Source: Mesorhizobium sp. 131-2-1
Lineage (GTDB): Bacteria > Pseudomonadota > Alphaproteobacteria > Rhizobiales > Rhizobiaceae
DNA length: 64,000 nt
Reading direction: 5' to 3'
Assembly: GCF_016756535.1 (NCBI RefSeq)
Contig: NZ_AP023247.1
Location: 4,526,501 to 4,590,500 of the forward strand
The notes beneath the pieces were generated by a model. The model was not told the DNA's origin, searched no databases, and saw only the letters and a list, made by a program, of their open reading frames with translations. This document shows positions 9,058-17,424 of the stretch, piece by piece. The number at the start of each line of letters is the position of its first letter. Positions within the stretch are counted from its first letter, which is position 1. The translations under genes were made by a program, and so were the position numbers.

Positions 9058-9294
9058 ATGACGACTTTGGATCGAACCACCTGCGAAACCGGCCGGGCGG
9101 GCTTCGGCCTACCCGGCTTCGCCGGCCGCGCTCTCGGCCTGGCCTATCGCGCCATGAAAATGCGTAGCGAACGCGCCGCGATGCAGGCCATGCCGGACTT
9201 TCTGCTCAAGGACATGGGCATCAACCGCTGGCAGATCGAGCACTACACCTCGGTGCGCCATACGCGGTCAGACCCGGATGGCATGCACCGCTGA
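9058..9294 (+). CDS. DUF1127 family small protein
   Basis: 78 residues from the ATG that follows a GGAG by six bases; an in-frame ATG at 9046 is an alternative. The C-terminal half (MQAMPDFLLKDMGINRWQIE) matches the DUF1127 pattern, in which an arginine-rich helix is followed by a short L-x-D-x-G-x-x-R-x-x-I motif. Small DUF1127 proteins are abundant in rhizobia; some have been reported to affect RNA turnover, phosphate metabolism or stress responses. A rho-independent terminator follows at 9341. A second DUF1127-like gene lies at 17088. Confidence 0.85.
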   Translation: MTTLDRTTCETGRAGFGLPGFAGRALGLAYRAMKMRSERAAMQAMPDFLLKDMGINRWQIEHYTSVRHTRSDPDGMHR

Positions 9295-9340
9295 AGGCCG
9301 CTTCGGCGGCGCGGAAGCGGCCGTAACGCGGAACGAGAAG

Positions 9341-9362
9341 CCCCGGCATCGCCGGGGTTTTC
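9341..9362 (+). terminator. Rho-independent terminator after the DUF1127 gene
   Basis: CCCCGGCATCGCCGGGG forms a perfect 7-bp stem with a 3-base loop, followed at once by TTTT. It ends the transcript of the DUF1127 gene 47 bases downstream of its stop codon. Confidence 0.85.
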
Positions 9363-9563
9363 CGTTTCGGTGCGCCGCCGGGCGAGCGCACCTGACAACT
9401 GGATGCTTTTGATCGGGCCCCGTCAAAAATGAAACGGCGATGCAATTTCCACGGTGGGCGTATCAAAAATTCCACGCTCGCACCCACTCTCGTTCAAACG
9501 CTCGACCGCCAAATGAAGGCGTCACGGCAACCAAGCCGCAAAAGCAACCTTTGGAGTAGTCAC

Positions 9564-10142
9564 ATGCAACCCGAGACCAAACCTGTACGCGTTCCGCTCA
9601 ATGGCGTCGACACGCCGAACCTGCTCGCGACGATCAATTTCGTGGCCGGCCAGCCGGAACTGGCGAAGTTCCAGTTCCGCGCCCACAACGAATGGATCGA
9701 GGGCACGCACAGCAAGAGCGTCATGCATGGCTTCCACGGCGCCGGGCAGGAGCAGAAGCACGAAAAGCCGTTCTATGCCGACAGCGATCATCCTGCGATC
9801 CTGTGCGGCGCCGACAACGCGCCGACCCCGGTCGAATGGCTGCTGCATGGGCTGGCGAGCTGTCTGATGGCGGGGTTGGCCAACATCGCAGCCGCGCGCG
9901 GCATCAAGCTCACCCGTGTCAAGTGCTCGGTCGACGGCGACATCGACCTGCGCGGCATCCTCGGCATCTCCGACGAAGTGCGCAATGGCTTCCAGAACAT
10001 CCAGGTGTCGTTCGAGGTTGAAGGCGACGCGCCGGCCGAGAAGCTTAACCAGCTGGTCGAACAGGCTCGCGCACGCTCGGCCGTCTTCGACGTCCTGACC
10101 AAGGGCGTGCCGGTCACGGTCGGGATCAAGACCATCCAGTAA
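9564..10142 (+). CDS. OsmC/Ohr family protein
   Basis: 192 residues from the ATG after GGAG; an in-frame upstream extension to 9429 lacks a good site and is left out. The LLHGLASCLMAGLANIAAARG helix (quoted in part as WLLHGLASCLMAGL) carries the first conserved cysteine of the OsmC fold. The C-terminal QLVEQARARSAVFDVL matches the family, but Ser stands where peroxidatic OsmC/Ohr proteins have their second Cys (typically SP-x-x or C-P). It may therefore not be a thiol peroxidase. It precedes the flavoprotein operon by 74 bases with a perfect palindrome between, so it may be co-transcribed or separately controlled. Confidence 0.85.
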   Translation: MQPETKPVRVPLNGVDTPNLLATINFVAGQPELAKFQFRAHNEWIEGTHSKSVMHGFHGAGQEQKHEKPFYADSDHPAILCGADNAPTPVEWLLHGLASCLMAGLANIAAARGIKLTRVKCSVDGDIDLRGILGISDEVRNGFQNIQVSFEVEGDAPAEKLNQLVEQARARSAVFDVLTKGVPVTVGIKTIQ

Positions 10143-10170
10143 TCCCGAGCCGCTGATGATCCGCCGGGGA

Positions 10171-10193
10171 AGACGGTCCGGACCGGACCGTCT
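10171..10193. promoter_or_regulatory. Perfect 23-bp palindrome upstream of the flavoprotein operon
   Basis: AGACGGTCCGG, a single central A, then CCGGACCGTCT: eleven-base arms with no mismatch. It lies 29 bases after the OsmC stop and 24 bases before the ATG of the next gene. The odd-length symmetric form suits a dimeric repressor operator; it could equally be an attenuating hairpin, but no U-tract follows. Confidence 0.5.
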
Positions 10194-10216
10194 CCTCCCT
10201 GCCAATGGAAAGAACC

Positions 10217-11446
10217 ATGAAACGGGCTGACGTCATCATCGTTGGCGCGGGCCAGGCCGGCCTTGCGCTCAGCCATTGCCTCGGCCGGATCGGCATCGAG
10301 CATGCCGTGCTGGAGCGCGGCCGCATCGGCGAACGCTGGCGCTCGCAGAGCTGGCACTCGCTGCGGCTGTTGACGCCCAACTGGCTGAACGCGCTGCCGG
10401 GCTCGCCCTATCAGGGCGACGATCCCGACGGCTTCATGGGCAAATTCGCCTTCGTGTATAGGCTGGAGGCCTACGCCCGGCGTTGGCAGGCGCCGGTCGA
10501 ATGCGGCGTCGAGGTTCTTTCCTGCAGGCGGACCGGCAACGGCTTTGTGCTCGAAACAAGTGCCGGCGACTGGTTGGCAAAGGCTGTCGTGGTCGCCACC
10601 GGCCATTGCGACCAGCCGATCATCCCTTTCGCGCTCGATGCCGTGGGCGGGCCGCTCAGCATCCACGCTTCGCGCTATCGCTCTGCTGGCGAACTGCCGC
10701 CCGGCGGCGTGCTGATTGTCGGCGCTTCCTCCTCCGGCGTGCAGATCGCCGATGAGCTCGCCCGCGCCGGGCGGCGCGTCCTGCTCTCGGTCGGCAAGCA
10801 CACGCGCCTGCCGAGGCGCTGGCGCGACAGGGACATCTTCTTCTGGCTCCGCGAGATGGGTTTCATGACACAGCGCCCGGACGACCTCGCCAACCCCGAC
10901 AGCGCCAGGCGCCAGCCTTCGCTGCAGCTCGCCGGCCGGCCCGACCGGGCGGACGTCGACCTCGCCACCTTGCAAGCGCTTGGCGTCGAGCTAACCGGCC
11001 GCGTGCGTGGGATTGCCAGCGGCGGGATCGCCTTCGCCGATGATCTCGCGGCGCAAGTGGCGTCGGCGGAGGCGAAGCAGACGCGCCTGCTCGGCGAGAT
11101 CGACCGCTTCGCCGGCGATGCACGACCAGGCCGGCGCGAGCCGGTGATCGTGCCTTCGACCTATGCGCGACGGCTTTCGCTGACCGACGGATCGATCGGT
11201 ACGATCGTCTGGGCGACCGGCTACGCCCGCTCCTTCAAATGGCTCGAGCCGCTTACGCTGGGCGCCGACGGCGAGTTGGCGCACCACGGGGGCGTCACCA
11301 GCGTTCCCGGTCTTTATGCGCTCGGCTTCCGCTTCCTGCGCAAACGCGATTCCAATTTCATCGGCGGCGTCGGCACGGATGCGCGGGCGATCGCCGCCGA
11401 GGTCTCGCTTTATCTCGATCGCAACGGCCGCCAAGCCGCCGCCTGA
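10217..11446 (+). CDS. FAD-dependent flavoprotein monooxygenase (CzcO/YUCCA-like)
   Basis: 409 residues from the second ATG, behind a GGAAAG; an ATG at 10205 is possible. An N-terminal FAD-binding Rossmann motif (VIIVGAGQAGLALSHCLGRI) and a second dinucleotide-binding motif (GGVLIVGASSSGVQIADELA, for NADPH, about residue 175) mark a class B flavin monooxygenase/CzcO-type protein. ATG motif VVVATGHCD is also visible. Likely reaction: NADPH-dependent oxygenation or oxidation of an unknown small molecule in the cytoplasm. It heads a unidirectional run with the next flavoprotein (9-bp gap), MaoC and MFS genes. Confidence 0.88.
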   Translation: MKRADVIIVGAGQAGLALSHCLGRIGIEHAVLERGRIGERWRSQSWHSLRLLTPNWLNALPGSPYQGDDPDGFMGKFAFVYRLEAYARRWQAPVECGVEVLSCRRTGNGFVLETSAGDWLAKAVVVATGHCDQPIIPFALDAVGGPLSIHASRYRSAGELPPGGVLIVGASSSGVQIADELARAGRRVLLSVGKHTRLPRRWRDRDIFFWLREMGFMTQRPDDLANPDSARRQPSLQLAGRPDRADVDLATLQALGVELTGRVRGIASGGIAFADDLAAQVASAEAKQTRLLGEIDRFAGDARPGRREPVIVPSTYARRLSLTDGSIGTIVWATGYARSFKWLEPLTLGADGELAHHGGVTSVPGLYALGFRFLRKRDSNFIGGVGTDARAIAAEVSLYLDRNGRQAAA

Positions 11447-11455
11447 GGACTCACT

Positions 11456-12745
11456 ATGCCGATAACCACGATCCGTTCCCTTCCACCCACGCCCAAGCGC
11501 ACCCATTACGACGCCGTCATCGTCGGCGCGCGCTGCGCCGGCGCCTCGACGGCTCTGCTGCTCGCCCGCGCCGGCCTCAAGGTGCTTTCGATCGACCGCA
11601 GACCGTACGGCTCAGACACGCTGTCGACGCATGCGCTGATGCGGCCGGCCGTCTTGCAGCTTTCGCGCTGGGGCCTGCTCGAGCCGCTGCTCAGGGCCGG
11701 CACGCCGCTGATCGAGGCGACGACCTTCCATTACGGCGACGAGGAGATCACCATCCCGCTCAAAGCCGGGCCCGACCTTCCCGGCCTGATCGCGCCGCGG
11801 CGCACCGTGCTCGACCGCATCCTGGTCGACGCCGCGCGCAAGGCCGGCGCGGAGTTCCTGCATGATATGGCGGTCGCCGATCTGTTTGCCGATGTGCGCG
11901 GGCGCGTGCGCGGCGTCGAGATCCGCGCTGCCGGCCGCGACGTCTTGCAGCTGAGCGCCGACATTGTGATCGGCGCCGACGGCATCGGCTCGCTGGTGGC
12001 CAAACGCAGCAACGCGCGGGCACTGCGACAGGGGACCGTGTCGGCCGCCCATGTCTACGGCTACGCGCCCGTCGAGCCAGGCGCGGACTACCACTGGTAT
12101 TTTCGCGACGGCATCGCCGGCTCGCTCATCCCGACCAATGACGGGCTCGCCTGCATCGTCGCCTCGGTGCCAACACGGCTGTTCGACGAGCACTTCCGCC
12201 GAGATCATGGCCGCGCGCGCATGGAGGTGCTGGGAGCGCTCTCGCCTGCGCTTGCCGAACAGGCGGGCCGGGCGCCGAAGGATGTTCGGCTGCAGGCGTT
12301 CCGTGGCGTGCCGGGTTACCTGCGCCAGGCGCACGGTCCTGGCTGGGCGCTGGTCGGCGATGCCGGCTTCTTCCGCGACCCAATCACCTCGCACGGCATT
12401 TCCGATGCGCTGCGCGATGCCGAGAGCCTGGCACGCGCCATCATCGACGGCTCGCCCTTGGCGTTCGAGGCGTATCGGCAGGAGCGCAACCTCTTCGCCA
12501 ACCAGATCCTCGATACCACAGACGCCATCGCCGGCTTCGACTGGACGCTTGCCAAACTCGGCGAGCGGCATCGTCGCTTCAGCGCGGTGCTGAAGGCCGA
12601 GGTCCAGATGCTCGCCGGACAGGCGCTGCCTGCCCGCCGCGGGGCGCCCCCGTCGCAAGCGGCGACCTATCGGGCACCGGCAAACCAGGACAAGGCACCG
12701 GCCACGGCCGGCTCGAGCCTCTATCGCAACCGAACGGGAGCATGA
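11456..12745 (+). CDS. FAD-dependent oxidoreductase (aromatic hydroxylase / geranylgeranyl reductase-like)
   Basis: 429 residues. The FAD motif YDAVIVGARCAGASTALLLA sits near residue 19. The second FAD motif DIVIGADGIGSLVAKRS is near residue 170 and a GDAGFFRDPITSHGISDAL motif near residue 300. This three-motif layout is that of the group A flavoprotein hydroxylase/geranylgeranyl reductase superfamily. It begins 9 bases after the previous flavoprotein and overlaps the MaoC gene as ATGA, so the genes should be translated as a unit. The substrate is unknown. The C-terminal 30 residues are low-complexity and probably disordered. Confidence 0.88.
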   Translation: MPITTIRSLPPTPKRTHYDAVIVGARCAGASTALLLARAGLKVLSIDRRPYGSDTLSTHALMRPAVLQLSRWGLLEPLLRAGTPLIEATTFHYGDEEITIPLKAGPDLPGLIAPRRTVLDRILVDAARKAGAEFLHDMAVADLFADVRGRVRGVEIRAAGRDVLQLSADIVIGADGIGSLVAKRSNARALRQGTVSAAHVYGYAPVEPGADYHWYFRDGIAGSLIPTNDGLACIVASVPTRLFDEHFRRDHGRARMEVLGALSPALAEQAGRAPKDVRLQAFRGVPGYLRQAHGPGWALVGDAGFFRDPITSHGISDALRDAESLARAIIDGSPLAFEAYRQERNLFANQILDTTDAIAGFDWTLAKLGERHRRFSAVLKAEVQMLAGQALPARRGAPPSQAATYRAPANQDKAPATAGSSLYRNRTGA

Positions 12746-13215
12746 CCATGACCGCACATATGATGAAGGACGGCTGGATCGGCATCGTAAACGGCCGGCC
12801 GCAGGTGGGCGCTTTCGCCGAGCGCTCGCGGCGCACCGGTTTTGAGGACGTCGAGGCGTTCACCGACATGACCGGCGACCGCAACCCGCTGCATTACGAC
12901 AAGGAGCTTGCCGAGGCATCGGTGTTCGGCAAGCTGATCGTTCAGGGCGGCGTCACTTCGGGCATCCTCAACGCGCTGGTGGCGGAAGATCTCCCCGGCC
13001 CGGGCTCGGTGTTCCTCGAAGTCGCATGGAAATTCGTCAAGGCCGTCGGCGTCGGCGAACTGATCACCGGCCGCGTCGAGGTCAAGGAGGTGCGCGCCGA
13101 CAAGCCGATCACAAAGCTGGAGACGTCGGTGCGCAACGAGGCGGGCGACATCTGCCTGACCGGCACCGCGACGGTATTCACCGTGCCGCTGGCCAAAGCT
13201 GACCCATCGCAATGA
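12742..13215 (+). CDS. MaoC-like (R)-specific enoyl hydratase family protein
   Basis: 157 residues, starting at an ATG that overlaps the stop of the preceding flavoprotein (ATGA). The hydratase-2 motif MTGDRNPLHYDKELAEASVFG contains the Asp and His that act as catalytic dyad in MaoC-type hydratases. VQGGVTSGILNALV follows. Family members hydrate 2-enoyl-CoA or act as beta-hydroxyacyl dehydratases on CoA or ACP substrates. Together with two flavoproteins and an exporter, this suggests modification and transport of an acyl or aromatic compound, but that is inference. Confidence 0.9.
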   Translation: MTMTAHMMKDGWIGIVNGRPQVGAFAERSRRTGFEDVEAFTDMTGDRNPLHYDKELAEASVFGKLIVQGGVTSGILNALVAEDLPGPGSVFLEVAWKFVKAVGVGELITGRVEVKEVRADKPITKLETSVRNEAGDICLTGTATVFTVPLAKADPSQ

Positions 13216-14456
13216 CGCTCTGGCGCTCCGAGCTCGCATCGGCCGACCTTCCCGAGGAAATGCGCCGCTGGGGGATGCTCGGGCTGTTGTGCCTGGCCGT
13301 CGTGCTCTCGCTGACCACCTGGTTCTCGGCAACGGCGATCACGGCCGAGCTCAAGGCGGCATGGCGCCTGTCCGGGCCGATCGACATCTGGCTGACCAAT
13401 GGCGTGCAGATCGGCTTCGTCGCCGGCGCACTGGCCGCCAGCCTGCTCAACCTGCCCGACATCGTCAGGCTCAACCGGCTGATGGCGATCTCGGCGCTCG
13501 TGGCGGCGGCGGCCAATGCCTCGCTTCTGCTGCAGCCGGCGCCTGCCAGCGTCGTTGCCGCGCGCATCTTGACCGGCGTCGCGCTGGCCGGCGTCTATCC
13601 GCCGGCCCTGAAGCTTGTGTCCACATGGTTCGCGCGCGGCCGGGGGCTGGCGCTCGGCGCCCTGATCGGCGCGCTGACGCTTGGATCCTCGCTGCCGCAT
13701 CTGTTCCGGGCGCTGGCCGGCTCGTTCGACTGGCACTTTGTGGTGCTGGGCGCGAGCTCGGCCGCGCTCGTCGGTTCGATGCTGTTCTGGTTCGCAAGCG
13801 AGGGGCCGCATCCTTTCGGCAAGGCTGTCTTCGAACCGCGCCGGATCGGCGCCATCTTCCGCGACCGGGCGCTGATGCTGGTCAATATCGGCTACCTCGG
13901 CCACATGTGGGAGCTCTATGCGATGTGGGCCTGGCTGATCGCCTATGTGCGCGCCGCGCTCGAGGCGCAGCACCATCCCTCTCCTGCGCTCGCCTCGCTG
14001 CTGACGTTCCTCGCCATCGCCGCCGGCGCCGGGGGCTGCCTGCTCGGCGGCGTGCTTTCAGACCGCTTCGGCCGCAGCCTCACCAATGCCGGCATGATGA
14101 TGGTGTCCGGCCTCTGCGCGCTGGCGGTCGGTTTCGTCTTCGACGGGCCGCTTTGGCTGTTGGGGCTGGTGATCGTCGTCTGGGGTATTTCGGTGATCGG
14201 CGATTCCGCACAGTTCTCGGCGGCGGTCACCGAGCTTGCCGACCGCCGTTTCGTCGGCACGGCGCTCTCGGTACAGCTTGGATCGGGCTTCGGGCTGACG
14301 GTGCTGGCGATCTGGCTGCTGCCGCATGTGGCGGACTGGCTCGGCTGGCGCTGGGCTTTCCTCATGCTGGTACCTGGCCCGTTTGCCGGCGTGGCCGCGA
14401 TGCTGGCGCTTCGGCGCTTGGCCGATGCGGCGAAGATGGCAGGCGGCAAGCGATGA
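13212..14456 (+). CDS. MFS transporter
   Basis: 414 residues with about twelve hydrophobic segments in two blocks of six. The MFS loop signature between helices 2 and 3 is replaced by a shorter LPDIVRLNRLMA stretch, while GGVLSDRFGRSLTNAG in the second half fits the family well. It overlaps the MaoC stop as ATGA and is the last gene of the flavoprotein operon; the convergent regulator gene at 14501 ends 45 bases downstream. Probable inner-membrane exporter or importer for the compound handled by the operon. Substrate unknown. Confidence 0.92.
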   Translation: MTLWRSELASADLPEEMRRWGMLGLLCLAVVLSLTTWFSATAITAELKAAWRLSGPIDIWLTNGVQIGFVAGALAASLLNLPDIVRLNRLMAISALVAAAANASLLLQPAPASVVAARILTGVALAGVYPPALKLVSTWFARGRGLALGALIGALTLGSSLPHLFRALAGSFDWHFVVLGASSAALVGSMLFWFASEGPHPFGKAVFEPRRIGAIFRDRALMLVNIGYLGHMWELYAMWAWLIAYVRAALEAQHHPSPALASLLTFLAIAAGAGGCLLGGVLSDRFGRSLTNAGMMMVSGLCALAVGFVFDGPLWLLGLVIVVWGISVIGDSAQFSAAVTELADRRFVGTALSVQLGSGFGLTVLAIWLLPHVADWLGWRWAFLMLVPGPFAGVAAMLALRRLADAAKMAGGKR

Positions 14457-14500
14457 ACATGGTTCGTATCGGCGGTGAAATTTCGCGATCGTGAAAGCGC

Positions 14501-16078
14501 CTACGATCCAGCCGTCTCGGCGACGAACGCCCGGACATGGGCGATAAACTCGTCAAAGGCCGGCTCTCCCTCGAGCAGGATGTGGTTGCGGCTTTCCAGC
14601 TCGAAGAAGCGCGCGCCGGGAATGCCCGCGGCCATGGTGCGCCCGGATTCGACCGGGGCGACGTTGTCTTCGCGCGCGTGCAACACCAGCGTCGGCACCC
14701 GCACCTGTTCGAGGAGAGCACTGACGTCGATCACGGAGAAGGCGCTTTGCAGGCGAAACGCGTCCTCCGGCGATATGGTGCGCTGCATCAGATCGTCCAT
14801 CCAGCCAAAATGCTCATGGGTGGCGCCGGGGATGAACATGGAGCAGAACACCTGGCGGAACATCGGGTTCGCCTTGCCCCAGCCTTCGCGCATCAGCGTT
14901 GCGATCGCCTCGCGGGTCGCGATCTCACCCGCATCGCCGCGCGCCCGCCAGCCTTTGACATAGCCGCCATAGAGGATCATGCCCGAGACCTTCTCGGGAT
15001 TGCGTATGGCGTAGGCGATCGACACCGCGCAGCTCTGCGAGAGGCCAAGAAGCGTAAAGCGGTCGAGCCCGGCTGCCTCGACCACGCATTCGAGGTCCGA
15101 CACCATGGTGTCGAACGAGACATCGAGGACGTGGCGTTGCGAGAGCCCGTTGCAGCGCTCGTCGTAGCGCACCAGCTGGTTCTCGCGCGAAAGTTCCGAC
15201 ATCCAGTGCCGCCAGATCGGGCTGTCCCAGTCGAAGGTGAGATGCGACATCCAATGGGCCGCGCGAAGGATCGTTGGGCCGGTGCCGGTCTTGGCATAGG
15301 CCAGCCTCGTGCCGTCGAGGCCACGGCAGAAATGGACGGCGCGGCCCGGGTCCTGCGCGGCCGTCAGGCTCTTTGCCGGCGCTGGCGATCGGGCCGCGAC
15401 GCTTGCGCCGGGTTGCGGCGAGCGTCCCGTCGGCTGGGCGGCCGCCACTCGGACCTTCTCCTCCAGCGCCTCGATCTCGGCAGCCAGGCCTACATCCTCC
15501 GGTACCAGGCGGTGCAAGCGCTGGGCCAGCGGCAGCGCCCGCCTCGGCTCCTCGGCAAGGCGCTCGACCAGTTCGCGCAATATGCCGATTTCAACGATCT
15601 CGACCTCGCTGGCGATCGACTTGCGCCAGGCTTCGTATCCGGAGCTGCGCTCGAGCGAGAGATCGGCGAGGAAATCGCCACGGATCGAACCGACCACGGC
15701 CTCGAGCTCCTGCGTCGGCCGGGATGACAGATCGGCCTTCACCAGCGACCGCAGCCGGGCATAGTCCGTCTCGACCTTGAGCGCGACGGCGTTGCGGTCG
15801 GCGAGCAGGACGGATTCGTCGCTACCCAGCACCTGGCGGATCTTGGACAGGCTCCAGCGCAGGGCACCGCGCGGATCGTCAGGAATGTCCCAGAAGATCT
15901 CGCAAAGCCGCTCGCGCTGGTGCGGCCGGCTGGTGGCGGCGAGGTAGGCGAGGAGGGCTCGGGTCTTCCGTGACGGCGGCAGGTCGAGCAGCACGCCATC
16001 GCGGACCACCTGGAAATCGCCGAGCATGCGCAGTTCCAGCAGCCCGGCTTGCGGACTGTCGGTCATGCGGCCGGACAT
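14501..16078 (-). CDS. SARP/AfsR-like DNA-binding domain fused to an alpha/beta hydrolase
   Basis: 525 residues; the start could also be the ATG at 16066. Residues about 10-95 form an OmpR-like winged helix (LEMRMLGDFQV-type start, then RALLAYLA and the recognition helix around RGALRWSLSKIRQVLG). Residues about 100-225 are a BTAD-like helical domain. A Pro/Ala-rich linker (about 210-240) leads to an alpha/beta hydrolase at about 245-525, with nucleophile elbow LLGLSQSCAVS, a VLHAREDNVAP acid region and the His of ESRNHILL. A regulator sensing or hydrolysing its own ligand is conceivable. It converges with the flavoprotein operon and may control it. Confidence 0.85.
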   Translation of the reverse strand: MSGRMTDSPQAGLLELRMLGDFQVVRDGVLLDLPPSRKTRALLAYLAATSRPHQRERLCEIFWDIPDDPRGALRWSLSKIRQVLGSDESVLLADRNAVALKVETDYARLRSLVKADLSSRPTQELEAVVGSIRGDFLADLSLERSSGYEAWRKSIASEVEIVEIGILRELVERLAEEPRRALPLAQRLHRLVPEDVGLAAEIEALEEKVRVAAAQPTGRSPQPGASVAARSPAPAKSLTAAQDPGRAVHFCRGLDGTRLAYAKTGTGPTILRAAHWMSHLTFDWDSPIWRHWMSELSRENQLVRYDERCNGLSQRHVLDVSFDTMVSDLECVVEAAGLDRFTLLGLSQSCAVSIAYAIRNPEKVSGMILYGGYVKGWRARGDAGEIATREAIATLMREGWGKANPMFRQVFCSMFIPGATHEHFGWMDDLMQRTISPEDAFRLQSAFSVIDVSALLEQVRVPTLVLHAREDNVAPVESGRTMAAGIPGARFFELESRNHILLEGEPAFDEFIAHVRAFVAETAGS

Positions 16079-16353
16079 CCTTCAACTGCCATTTGCCCCA
16101 GGCTCCTCATCGACGCGGCGAGAGAAGACCGCACCGCAATATCAAAATCGGCTAATTTACGGAAGCCGATACGACAAGAAGCGCGCGCGGAATGTGCGAT
16201 GGGTTACATTGGTGGGGCGACGGCATTGAAGCTACCGATCCTTCGTTGCGAGGGAGATGGCCGTCACCACCGCTTTCGTCAATCTCGGTGCTGCCACCCA
16301 ATCAATTGCCCTGTATGATCCCGCCGCCACGAATGTCTCGATGGGGGGAAATC

Positions 16354-16839
16354 ATGCGAAGCGTATTGGCGATAGTCATCGTCTTGGGCGCCCTGGCAGC
16401 CGCCCTGCCGGCCCATGCCGCCTCCTGCGGCTGGAGCGCCAAGATGGAGGAGGACGAGGGCGGCAGCGTGCTGACGGCGTCGGTGTGCGGCGGACCGACT
16501 GGCGGCGCGCATCTGATGCTGACTTGCTTCGGCAAGCCGACGCTGAGCTACGATCTCGGCGAAGCCGGCCCGCAGCTTGAGCCCGGCATCAACGCTGCGT
16601 TCGCGTTCAAGGCCGGCGGCAAGACGGTGGCGAAGACGCTCGAACTCGAGGCGATGTACAACTATTTCACAACGCAGTTCAGCAGCGCCGACCCGCTGCT
16701 CGCCTTGCTGCGCGGCAAGGGCGAGGTCACCGTCACGTCCGACAAATATGGCGAGAACAGTTTTTCGCTTACCGGCTCGAGCGCGGCGATCGGCAAGGTG
16801 CTGGCGGAATGCGGCAAGGCTTCCGAAGGCGCAGACTGA
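16354..16839 (+). CDS. Exported hypothetical protein
   Basis: 161 residues from the ATG after GGGGGGAAATC; a longer frame from 16192 has no support. The first 23 residues (MRSVLAIVIVLGALAAALPA) are a signal peptide ending in HAAS. The mature part has two cysteines early (ASCGW and SVCGG), a third in MLTCFG and a fourth in LAECGK, an even number that could form two disulfide bonds in the periplasm. No family recognised. Upstream, 16079-16353 is non-coding and shows only a fragment of the palindromic repeat families. Confidence 0.7.
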   Translation: MRSVLAIVIVLGALAAALPAHAASCGWSAKMEEDEGGSVLTASVCGGPTGGAHLMLTCFGKPTLSYDLGEAGPQLEPGINAAFAFKAGGKTVAKTLELEAMYNYFTTQFSSADPLLALLRGKGEVTVTSDKYGENSFSLTGSSAAIGKVLAECGKASEGAD

Positions 16840-16883
16840 AGGCGGCACCCGGCCGAGAACAAAACTCAGGCGCGCGGCGTTGA

Positions 16884-16935
16884 AGCTGCCAATCTCCCCC
16901 TCCCGAGGGAGATTGCGCTCGCCAAGGATCGCGGC
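16884..16935. repeat. Partial palindromic repeat, family B
   Basis: GCTGCCAATCTCCCCCTCCC followed by GAGGGAGATTGCGCTCGCC: the CTCCC..GGGAG core hairpin of the rhizobial repeats in a shortened form, in the gap between the exported hypothetical and the DUF1127-like gene. Confidence 0.6.
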
Positions 16936-17087
16936 CGTTACCTATCGGTGCGCGCCTCCCCCGAACCGCCCGCGGTTTTCGTCGCAATTTCCCTGAAGTT
17001 TCGCCGGAGCATCACGATCTCCAGCCTGGCGCCAACTATCCTCGGCCTTGCTGTCACAGAGGACAGTTCGAGACGGAGATCAAGGCC

Positions 17088-17381
17088 ATGACCACGATCG
17101 TTTCCTTCATCGGCGCCACTGCTCACAACCGGCGCCAGGCCGCCCCTTCACAGCCTTACAAGTTGGCGGCCGCTGCCGTATCGGCGCTGTTGTGGCTGCC
17201 GCGCTTCTGGAAGGCACGCGGCGAGCTAGCCGCGCTTGCCGCCATGAGCGAATGCGAGCGCCGCGACATCGGCCTGACCGCCTTCGACGTCGAGAACGCG
17301 CTGACACTGCCTGTCGACCGCGACCCCACCGGCGTGCTTGCGCAGATAGTAGATGATCGCCGCCATCGCCGCGAATGCTGA
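17088..17381 (+). CDS. DUF1127-like small protein
   Basis: 97 residues. The middle (LAALAAMSECERRDIGLTAF) fits the DUF1127 helix pattern, with D-I-G-L-T in place of the usual D-I-G-L-S/R. It is longer at both ends than the 78-residue relative at 9058. AAGG lies upstream at a usable distance. It converges on the winged-helix regulator gene at 17425. No function can be given beyond the general association of DUF1127 proteins with stress and RNA metabolism. Confidence 0.75.
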   Translation: MTTIVSFIGATAHNRRQAAPSQPYKLAAAAVSALLWLPRFWKARGELAALAAMSECERRDIGLTAFDVENALTLPVDRDPTGVLAQIVDDRRHRREC

Positions 17382-17424
17382 GCACCGGCGCAAGCCCCGC
17401 ACCGGATCTGGTTCCGGATCATGG

